Of a stretch of 44,585 nucleotides of DNA, positions 22,001-34,000 are shown piece by piece (positions within the stretch are counted from its first letter, which is position 1; each line of letters opens with the position of its first letter). This DNA is from Phoronis australis (taxonomy: Eukaryota > Phoronida > Phoronidae): assembly GCA_002633005.1 (NCBI GenBank), contig NMRA01000063.1:1062592-1107176 (forward strand), in the 5' to 3' direction. The translations under genes and the position numbers were made by a program. Below the pieces are notes generated by a model. That model was not told where the DNA came from. It saw nothing but the letters and a program-made list of their open reading frames with translations, and did not search any database.

Positions 22001-25000
22001 CGGCTGACTCTTGGGAAGTAATTTTGTTGGCAATACAGCAGTGGCAACTTGAGCCGTAGTTCTTACAACGGTAGCAAACAAAATTCCAAACACAGCTGAA
22101 AACCAGTAGTACTGACTCAAACATCCGGCTATGTACGTGCACAACCTTGCGTGATGTATGCACTCACCGTAATTGCAGTAAATTTTTGACAATGATCAGT
22201 TTTCCACACTCATTCACAGTCAAAACAATGTTTAAAACTCAGCAGCATACAACTTTCGAAGAACGCATTTTTTACGACGCCACTTGCTTCGATACACCGG
22301 AGTGTGCACAAAATGACGTCAACACGATAACACTTAATGCACTGTTTTGCTATCTGCGAACCTGAATCACTCAGAATACGTCAGCTTCTATGCACTTTGC
22401 AGGCGGAGGATGTTTAGGAAACCGCCTTCCTCGTGAAATATTATTGCAACTAAACGCCCTCTAATGGTACTATCTGCCAGCAATTATACTTTAAAATAAG
22501 CAAGGGCTGCCACCTAAGGCAATGACTTGCACATGCAGCCATTTTTTTTCTCTAATGACACAGAAACAGTGAGTTACATCTCATAATTAAGAAATTCTAA
22601 CCCACAATTCAACATTCCAACGTCACCGACCAATCACTTCAGTTGTCGACATTTTGCTAAGTTACGCTAATAATGTCTAGAGCATACTCGCGAAATACTA
22701 GTCTTTAACTCCCGTGATTTGGTGTGGCATTATGTGACCTCGCCTTTCTCGTAAGAAGCTTGGTCTACGCGACTCTACTCAGATTGAATGTTAAAACTGC
22801 GTTTCCATGTTATTTAGCCGCCAAGAAAACAAAAAATGAATGACGCCACTTTAGCTCACCAGGTATCACGTTTTGGGATGGCAAACCCTCAAGTTGCGAA
22901 TTCGAAAATGGCACATGTACGCAAGGCCATTGACATGTGATACGCGCTCATTGGTCAACAATTTAGTAGTGAATGAGCGTAGTAATGCTAGTAATCCTTA
23001 ATGTGCCTTGTTTAAGAATTCAACGTTTACAAGTTATTAACGGGGAATGCTCCTTTACTGTTTGTGCGCGTATTTAAGTCAATGCATCTGTATTCAAAGC
23101 TGCGCCAATATCCGGAATTAGGTGCATGCGCATGTATGCCAATCGTTACATTAAAACCATGCTTCAAAATGATACGCGGAACACGGCATTTATTTTTAAT
23201 ATCTTCAGCTATTTGGCTCCTGGAATATAGTGAAGAGTCTTGTAGGCTCGTATAATAAGCCAAGATGTAAGAGCATGTATTTAATTTAAAACTAACATTT
23301 AGGTTTTACTGTGACGTTTAATTAAGTGGTTCAAATCAATTAAACTGATGTCAAACTTTAATTTCCTTCCAAATATGAGACACTATTCAGGCCTCGTTCT
23401 ATAAGTAATGAAGTAGTTTTTCATACTTTCCGAATATGAACACAATAAAACCAATTTTGCAATACTAAGTCCCTGAACTGGACTGTTGTATAACACTGCT
23501 ACTAGCTGCAAAACAAATTACACGTGAGCCTAACCGCACGTGATGTTTTAGTTACACCATAGACATATTAGTACTATAGACCGGGCGCACGCGCTACTGC
23601 AGCTGACAGCTTGACGCCATATTGGAGGGTGCTACTAGTCACGTGACACGGCTAATTGCCGTGTAAATGAACGGGGCAAATTGTCCTTTTCAAAGCGCGA
23701 TTTCTAACAAATAAAGAGGATGAAGAGTTTACATTTTTCCAGAAACACACAAAAACATGTGATGTAGCAATTGCATGCGTGTTTTAAGAGTTAATCAGTC
23801 GATAGGGAAAATATCAAACTATTAGAAGATCGCAACCGGTGGCAGATTCTCCGGAGTGGCCTGAGCGGCTGCACGCCTGTCAATCTACTGCGAGCGTTTT
23901 ATTTTTTTCGTTTTTTTCCAGAGAAACCACTAAGATCGCGCAATTTTATCATTTAATTCGTGTCACTAGATGCAAATACATTATATCCGGGAGACGTGCC
24001 GCTCACTCGGGACGTACTTGCGTGGTGCCCTAATAGGCCTTTTTATAGAGTGTTGAACAATGATCTCAGGTAACTTTCTAAAATCAAAATATGACCCGGG
24101 TGACTTTTAATGGGGTCTAAATTTAATGTGAACTACTGTGAAAAATGACCTCATTGGGGTCATATAAATAAATGACAGGTTTTTAAAGTTCATTAATTAG
24201 GGCGTTCTCCCGTTCAGTACAGCGGTTGTGAGCGTGTGATAACATCTAGCTCCTTTGTTAAATGCCGAGCATAGCCTTTTGTCTGGTAAGACAACAAGCA
24301 GATAAATTATCTACCAGGCTTATAACCGATCACATGTGAACACAGTCAAACCCAGCGACGTCGGTATGTTCGGACAGAATAGACTGTCTTCACTTCGAGT
24401 GTAGTTGGGCGATTTTGGTGATTCAAAAACTATAAGCTTAATCAGTATTTGATGGGCAATTCAATTGGTTTATGTCGAAAAATTTTATAACTTAACTTAT
24501 TTTTAACAGCACAGCCCTGTGAGGATAAAAGATACGATCTTATGAGATTAGAGTAATTATTGAACAAAAGAGAGCTGACCCTACAACCTTAATTGCCAGA
24601 ATGGACTTTATCAGTCGTCAGTGTAAGATATTGGCTGTAGCGGTCATCCGCCCAACTTGTTGTGATATACAATTCAACAAGTAACGGGAGAACGCCGTAA
24701 TGTAAAAAGCAAAAAAAAACAGATTCGGTTCCTTTCCTGTGCATCGCTCGGAATTGCCAACGTACAAATATTCTTCTCTCACGCACGGTATTTCTCTCAC
24801 ACGGATCTGAAGAGCCCCCGATCAAGCACCAGGCACTTGTTGGCGTTTAGTAGTATCCCCACACCGTGTAAGTGTGTGCTCTCAAAGAGATCAGCCACGC
24901 TCCCACGAACCATTCCTGTCTATCCCCGCCCTTAATCTGATATACGTACTCCACGACCCTCAGCCGAGAAATTTCAAATAAATTCTTCTCTCACGCACGC

Positions 25001-28000
25001 TGTCTGCTTATCCCAACCCACTGTTGCGGGGGAACCCGACGGTTGAATAATGACGGGACAGGTTTTCACAGACGTGGGATCATTTTTTAATGGCCTGAAA
25101 TTCTTCAAATTAAATTTAGACCTTGTGAAAAACTAACCGGGCTCGGTTGGGTGTATTTCCATTCGGATTCGAGTGGGAAATTTTGTATTTTGGGTGAAGG
25201 TTGGATGCGCAATTCAGTCGTACAGGTTTGATATTTTGGTTACTATGCACTTTACTTTTAAGCAAGTTTCGTCACAAAACAGAGAGCTTGTAAGCAAGCA
25301 CTGTAAATCTAAAAAAATTCTGATATCAACTTCGACATAAGTACAGATTTTGTAGGGATTTGTTTGTTTTGATACAACAGAAAACATCTGATTTTGGAAA
25401 ACATAGTAAGAAATGATTTCAATAGAGAATACACAATTCACTTAGATGTACTGATTTCGGTGCCCCGGCTGGCGAGTAAGTTCGGGGGTGTTATTTTTCA
25501 GTACAAGTAAAAATACATATGATTGTCATTAATGCTAAATATTTACTTAAACATAATTAGCAAACAGCGTCATCATTGGATAACAGCATATGGTGGTCAA
25601 TAATTATCTTTTTAATCGATCTTATATGGTCTCAATCACCAAGACTGGTGTGGAAACAACGTATATAGTCGCTCCGCTTAAACTATGTTGGCAGAACATA
25701 AAAACCTAGTTGCAGCACCACTAAACTCCATGGCCGAACCAAAAAAACTCATGACTCAATGGCAGGACCAAACAAATTAACTCTTTGGCTGCAGGCATAA
25801 CACTGCGAGCCACAGCATTTCCAGACTGATGCCGTGGGGCTCTCAGTGCTTTCCGCCATTTTTGCCTTGTGTAGCACTCTCCAATATGGCGTCATAGTGA
25901 CAACGCGAGCTGCATGTATCTGAGTGGCACGCGCCCGGTCTATGTTATGTCTGGACTGTTGTATAACACTGCTACTAGCTGCAAAACAAATCACACGGGA
26001 GCGTAACCGCACATGAGCCTAACCGAACGTGATGTCTTAGTTACACTCTGACAAACAAACGAGTAAACAATTTTCTTTGAAAAAACGATTCATTTCAGAT
26101 ATAGGTGCAAGGGCCAAAATAGACGCATATACGGTGAATAAAGTTAAAATGATATTTTCAAGTCACTGAGAATACTGAGGAAATTATCTCTACCCTCTCA
26201 TCAATTGCTGCGCGGGTCATACACATATATATGAAAAATCCCACGAGCTTCAACAGACGAGAAATAACATACATCCCAGGTGTTGGCATATTTTACATGA
26301 CATGCAATGAGATTGCCAGCTGGTAGACAGGATACTGACCTGGTGATGAAAGCTGATTTGGCTTCCAGCATTATCTTCTTCTCAGAATAGATATGCTCTT
26401 GTTGGCGTGTCTCCACAATGTGGCGCTTCTTGAGACACTTCAGGGCAAATGTTTTACTCGAGTCCGTGCACAATTGAACCTGAAGTTTACGGATGTATCA
26501 TAGATAATGAACTACATGAAGGCATTGGCAAACAAGTGACATTTTGTGTCCATTAGTGCTATCTGACGAAAGATCGTTATGGACGATCAAGACTTTTCTC
26601 AAAAGGTTGGTTTAGACATGTGACTGTAATATCAATTTAAGTCATTACCCCCAGCTGAGACGAACAATGTCTCATAAAAGTGCAAAAACAAAATCGTAAA
26701 CGAGATTAATGAACATCTGCTGACGTATGATTACACCGATACATCGTACTCAAGGTAATCAAATCATTCTTAATCAAACGGTGCAAGAGTTACCATGGGA
26801 AAACTTCATAAAATTTCTGTTGGCTCTGAGATATTTAAAACAGCTTTTCGTTCTGATGAGCTAGCTAAAATGAGATTTGAATTAACCCTGTTTGTCTCAT
26901 TAAGTCGCTCTCATATTCCTTAATATAAAAGCATTTTATTTCCGTTTCCAACAAGAACATGTGTCAGCCACTCACGAATATATTTTAGAGCTAATTGCAG
27001 TTGGCCAACCCTAAAATGCGAATTCGAAAATGACGCACGTACGCATTGTCTTTGACGAGACAGTAACCGAGATAGAATTCTATCACGGTAAGGAAAATTG
27101 TGAGACTGATTTAATGAGAGTGAAAATTCTAGATTTAATTTTCGTTTTAGCCAGCTAACCAGAGCAAAATGTAGCATTGAGGTCTCCATTCTATGAAAAC
27201 TGGTGGTTTCTTGTACAAAAGACAATTTTAATGGAAACACGAAATACTATTCAAGTCAAAGAATGAGTAAAATTCAACTGACTATAATGCTAGTTGAAGT
27301 CACGTCACTTGTGTTAACTAAGTATGCAAACATGCAGAAAGTGTTTTAAGACTATGGATAACCTTTATCAGATTGTCAGTGCACACTAATGTCTTCACTG
27401 AAAGTGCATATTCTCTGAAGGTAGACAGCTTTTGATGCAACATTTAACTTGACATTTACTGGGTCACCTGACATAACATTAAAGAGAAATCGCACTTGTA
27501 GCAAATAACGTCATCGATGGCATGGCCAAATTTCTGAGGATCGTTAAAAATGAAATGTCAAGAACGTCAATCGGTCAACCTCAGTGTTTCAGAAAAAATG
27601 TTAAGAGTCACAATCCACAGCATCTTAGGTGAGCAATATGTGCAATGAACATGGGCCAATAAAGGCATTCTACCTTCAGTTGCACTGAATTAACAGGGTG
27701 TTGTAATACCCAACCCCCATATCCTACCAGAAAATTCCCGCAAGATGTTCATCAAGGTCTAGCAGAATTCTGTCTCGTTTATTTTGAAAATTGCAATACT
27801 TTCTCACTAAAAATCTTATGCTTGGATACTTTTTACTAAACAAACTCTCATAGAGTAAGTTAAAGTGCCTGTACAACCGTCTTCAATCGAGCATTTGATT
27901 TTTACCTGTTACCCCTGAGACGGGTGTTTAAGGTGGTAGTTATTCCTAGAGACCATGCTCGGCGTTTAAAATGACACGCCGTGACAAGACAATTGGGTAG

Positions 28001-31000
28001 TCTCAATCAGCAACTAAGTGCCAGCTCTTTAGAAGCTTTCACATCATCTTCCGTACAACTATGAAACAATTTCATAATCGTAAGTCGTCTACATCAAAAG
28101 TTGATTTTGGTGATGGAAGGCGGTTTATTGCCACTTTAATATTCCCGCCATAAAACCTACAACAAGGTTAAATTTCACCAGAAGATAAAAGATAGGATGT
28201 ATGTGTCAAGTACCTAGTACCGCGAGCTAAGCATTATTTGGGTATAGTAAGCCCAGTTCCCACGTACCAGTTCCACTCGACCAAATCCTCCCATTCCAAG
28301 GGTTGCTATCAAGTCCAAGTCCTTAAGGTCCACGAAATCATACTCGCTTCTGCTAGCCACGACCTTGTGCCCTGGACTGATGGGCTCACCTGAACTTGTG
28401 CTACTTTGCTGACTAAGTCTACGAAAGAGAAAGAACATATTAGAATTAATCCATAATTAAATCATTTCCCAAAACACTCGTATGAAAAACATTAACCAGT
28501 ACTTACATAAAACAAATAGTATGATAAGAATAAGCAAAAGTCGAACGGCCATCCTAAAACTTTTAATTTGTTTGGAATGTTTTTGCGGATCCTTCCGACG
28601 AAGCAGCAGAGATGGTCAGTCACATACATGTAAAACTTGATGACTTGGTGACAGTGTACAACCAGAAGTGATCTGTTTGTATTTTCAGACCTGGGGGTCA
28701 TCTGTTTGGACAAGGATGTCGTTTTCTATCTTGGTACGACATAGTTGATGTGTTAGTGTAAACATGGTTTAACTGGCGAGTATGAAGGAAATTACCTGCG
28801 AGCAAAATGTTTTATGTCGACTAAAAGTTTTGGTTCGGCTCAGGTTCGGGTTTGCTTCCTAGTCTAAGACATCGTTAGCACAAATCAAATACACCAGCCA
28901 CGCATCTGGCACACATATACAGTTTGTACATTAAAGAATACTGAAAATAAGACTCAATTTAAAACCAGTAAAAATACGTCTATAAGATAAAATACGCATT
29001 GCATGAAAAGGGAATCACAAAGGCATTGAAATAAATGTGGAGAGAACAAAAAAACGAGAATTATAAGCAGAGAAGCAAGAGCAAAGTGTTAAGCAGGAAT
29101 CAAAGAATGATGCACACATGGTATTTTCATAACGAAATATTTCGAACCAATATGAAAATCCAAGCGAAGTGTTATCAATGATTAGATTTTGTCACAACTG
29201 TTTTGTGAGTTGGAGTGTTCATGTATAGCTTAGAAGCTGAGCGTCAAAAGATACTGTTCAATTGAACATGTTGTTCTTGAAAGAGAAATAAAAATTGCAG
29301 ACAAACAACTTCAACAAATAAGTGGGTGAATATGTGCAACAAAATGTCAGTAATAATCGTTCACGATTTAACAAAATGTCAGTAATAATCGTTCACGATT
29401 TAACAAATGCCTTGGAATGAGACAAAAGCAGACAAGACACATGATGGCCATGGCTAACATGATTACATACACTGACTGGCTGGATGAGCCGGTTGATACT
29501 CCTGACGTGGATTTAGTATCTCTGGATATGGGCTTATCCCTCTGTGTACTGAGTTGTGTACTAGCAAGTCTATATCTAAAGAAAATGTGTACTTCACATT
29601 GTAATCATACAACATCTTACACAACACAAACGAAAGAATACTCAAATAAAAGTGAACAACACCAAACAGGTTGAGTTGTAGGCATTGAAAAATAATCAAA
29701 GGGTGAAAATATCAAAGTTTCACAACACTAAAATAGTTTATAACCATTTTTAACACAAGTATATCTAATTCAAACAAATAAGCTTTTAAGTCGATTCTGT
29801 AAGACAGCTGCAAAAAGCACGATCGCACTCGATAGTTTAACATGCGATCAGTAGCTTTTAGAATGTACCAATCAAAGCTGCCACAAGCGTTCTGGCGTCG
29901 GCAACGCTCTGACGTGATTTGTCCTTACAAACTACATATTATGACGTCACAAGTGCACTTTATCTAAACCTACCGGTGCAATTTTTCTTCTTCATCTCCA
30001 TAATCTCTATCTTTTAGGGCGTTGAGATCTCCAATCAACTGTATGAACGAACTGCAAAGAGACAATAACATACAATTACTGACTTTCACCACGGACAATG
30101 CGTTGGTTTTCAGACTCCAAAATTGAAGTAATGCCCAAAACGAAGTCGAAGTGAGTTAAAAAATTCAGATTCTGCCTAAATCACACAACGATCATTATCT
30201 TGTCAAACGCTACTCAGGTCCAATACTGTGGTGAAATTGATTTAAAAATTTTCTTTGACTTGTCTGTTTTCAAGAAGAACATAAAATCCCTAAACAGATT
30301 AAAAAACGCGTCGGCAAATCGTCGACTTTATTGGGTTTGGCAATCCCTGAAATCCGGAAACGAACGCTGCGGGGCAGGGAATTCCATTCAAAGATAGGTC
30401 AGTCAAACGACACAACAATTACCTTTTTCCTTAGTACATGATAAAACTAAGTAGAGTTCAATAGATGCCTCGAAGATAGCAAATATAGCCAAATCACGTG
30501 CTATCATAGAAAACACGCAGTAATATCTCGCGCAATCTCACGAGATTTTACATTTTTAGCGAGGTACTAAAGTTAATGGACTCTACAGGGCTTGGAATGA
30601 CCAATGACAATAAAGAGGAAAATTTTCCAGGTGATGTATCGTTTCACAAATAAATAGGCTTGCGTGATAGAAATTTATCTGCGTTGTAAAACTTAACTGA
30701 AATAAAAATTTTTGCATGAATGCATGAAGTCAAAATAACGATAAAAAAGAGTTGAAAAAAGAGGAAACTGGTTATCAAATAATAGGGAATCGAAATCACA
30801 AAAGAAGAAATCCTTTTAAAAGAAGAAAATTCTAAGCCCTGACTCCACACTGGTTGCTGAATTTTGACAGTTTTTTTTTTCTCGTGGCAAAGTCAGATGT
30901 GTATTTTATGAAGACGGAGCGAGTTGATCAACGGAAAATCCTAGTTGACGGACACTGTGTCATCCTAGCGTGTGCAATGTTTTGTACTTTGACTTACCGA

Positions 31001-34000
31001 CTCATTCAACACCAATTGGGACTGCTTAGGCATATTGTAGCAATGTTTTTAAACCCGTAAATTCTTTGGTCAAAAATTCAAAATATTGAAACGGTGACTG
31101 CTCAACAGTGAGAAATACACACGCATTAAACCGGTGAACTTCGTCATCGGCCTCATCTTTTTCCTTAGTCTGTTTGGAACAACTCTTAGTTTGTTACTGC
31201 ATCACAACAGGATGAATATGTTTGATGTCCCTGGCACCACCTCGAATAAGTATGGCCGTTAGGACAATTATAAGCGTTTTGTTGCAACCAATTTCAACTG
31301 AAACAAAGGATAACTTTGGAAGAGCAAACATGGCTGTGGCCAAAGCTGTTTTTAAACACCAGGACATGACTTATTTGGCAGCTTTTAAACTTGTAAACTT
31401 AGCCAAGAACACTGTCTGGTCGCACCAAAACAAGTTATTCCATTTCGTGATAAGAATCTTGATAAAACTTGGTTGTTTGCACTCCGTTTACCTTTTCAAA
31501 ATATGCCAACCAGTCAATGTACAATTAAGCAACTTAATAACATCAAGTAACAGTTAGTGGTGGCTTTGATCAGAATATTAATATTACTGGTAATTCAGAA
31601 AACTATGAAGTACACATTCCCTCGAATACTTTTAAAATTGCCCTTTAATACGATTTTCCAAATCTATATATGAACGTGTGCACTATGCCGAGTACAAGAA
31701 TGTCCAGCATTTCCAAAGACTGATATTTAAAAGTAGCCCTTAAAACAAAATACCATACAATATACAGCAACCCAGTCCTTGTTAGCTGCCGCATGAAACC
31801 CAAATCACACATAACAGTGAACATATTGGATATACATGTACATAATGCGATTTCTGCCATTTCATACACTTGGGCTTAAATGTTGGTATGAATGAAATTG
31901 ATAGCCCAATTTTTAGCATTGTAAGAAACATTGTTATTACTGGCAAGTTACACGGTGTGGTAGTGAAGACTTTTTTCGTGTTTACTTTTAAAGGTGAATA
32001 AACCCTTTGTACTCTTTGTGTAATGTTCTAAGTCCTGCACATTGTTGTAAGGTGCGATATCAACACATTCAGTTTAATGTAAGGGGCGATATCAAAATTG
32101 TTTTAAATGTTACAAAGCCCCACCCAAAAACAAATGTTAGCTGAGTCTGTGCCAACCAGAACACTTATCGAAGTAAGATTCTACGGTAGATTTTTTCTTC
32201 TATAATTTACTTTTCCTCATTTGGAACACCAGTCCAGCTTTTGGGATGAACCGTTTACGCAAGCCATGTTTAGTGACTTACTCGCGATCAAGAGTCAAGC
32301 ACTCGACGCCAGGGGGCAGAGCAAGTACATTAGCCGTGCGCCTCTCTTCACTAATGAGCGCTTTCTCGCCAAAGAAGTCTCCCCGGCCCAGGCGCCTTAG
32401 CTCTTGTTCACCACCATCTACCTTCTTCGTAATTCTCACCTGTAAAGAGATTGGGAATATTGACACACACACACGCACGCACACACACCTTTTAATTAAA
32501 TGCCTTGTATTGAAAAGCTATAGCACCTGCTTTCTATCCGTCAAACAATACGAGTCGACCAGGAAATCAGGCAATTAAAATGCTAAACTTGAGCTGAAGA
32601 GCAAACATTGGATACTGTCAGTCTGTTAATTAAGAAAAGAAAGGTCCATGCATTCTGCTAACTCCGGGTAAATATGCATTGACATGCCAGACTTTGGCAT
32701 CACTTTGTAATTGGTTGTAATGCAAATGACGAAATTCCGACCCTAGATCAAGATGGCTTCAGTCTCCATCCAATAACAACTGGTCAGAGGTCAGGCCACT
32801 AACTTCATTCCTGGGCTAATGATGATCTAACGTCTGGTATCAATTTCTGTTAGTTTTGCTAATATTACAAAGGTCATCCCTGTGAAGCAGATTTTACAAT
32901 AAGTGTAAACAAGGATTGAAACGAAGACTGAAATTAATTCGAACAATTTTACTAGCTTGAACTTAAAAATTAATTATGTTGAAGACTCACTGCCCAAAAC
33001 GCGTCGTCAGCAAAACAGTCTTAATGTGGTGCATGCATGCTGACTTCACCGACATTGAACATAAGTTATCGAATTAAAAACATCCCCAGTAAATAACTAT
33101 GTGGAGGAACGTGGTCTTTTGATGAACACAATGATATACTAACCTCTCCCTTATTGATAATGAAGAAGGTGTCCCCTGCGTATCCCTCTCGGATGATGTA
33201 ATCGCCTTCGGGATAAAAGTCGAGGTCAAGAACGTCTGCAATCTTGGCCAGTTTGTCCGTTGGCAGAGATTTGAGAAGTGGAACGCTGGAATACAGCGGA
33301 CATACTTACGGTTCTTGTAGCCACTAGGTTTTTCATTTTAGTTTTTATGGAAAAAATGCAAGGAGCAATTTAAGTTGATGTTTTGTTGTAAACGCATACG
33401 ACCGCCTTCCATAAGCTTCAGCTTCCGCAAACCGAGGAAACCTCGGGTTAGATGACGATCACACACTAACATATTTAAACCATGGACTTTCATTTTATCA
33501 TGATACTAACACATTTTTAGTTGGGACTTTTGTATTCCTCTTTACCCGTACCTGCGTAAAAGTTTTATGTTTTCTTGCTGCCTTTGGAGACCAGTTTTCA
33601 TCATAATCGCCTGAAACACTCGTCTGTCGAGAACCCATAGTCGGCAGTTTTCAACAGCTACAAGATAAGAAATGAGAAAAGTGACCGAGTTGCGCATGAA
33701 TTTCATGACTTCCTGGAAACCATTTTGGTTTCTGAACTTATAAAATTGGACAAGTAATATATGTTAATTATGTTAATTACTTTGTGTGAGAGGGATGATG
33801 TACAGTCACATAGATTATGTATATGTATAATTTACTTAACAAAGAGTTGGTTTATAAATTAGTTTAATGTATTCTGTCTGCTTAGTATTCCGAAAAGTAT
33901 ACAATAAGAAAATAATGACGACAACTTAAATCAATCTAATAAAGTAATTTACGGCGCTGTACCCCAGAGACTGCAATCTCTAATGAAAATGAAATGCTCA

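Larger units (their letters stand above)
20794..26339. other. Large kinase intron (5.5 kb)
   Basis: No exon was found and none is needed, because the phases of exons 8 and 9 match. It contains part of a dispersed repeat pair and a 504-bp TIR-bounded segment, listed separately. Confidence 0.7.

Noticed and set aside
23855-23905. tRNA Ser/Leu-like box A (GTGGCCTGAGCGGC)
   Set aside because: No box B or paired acceptor stem at the right distance.
31222-31557. A 111-codon forward frame inside a kinase intron
   Set aside because: No similarity recognised and no sign of splicing or promoter.
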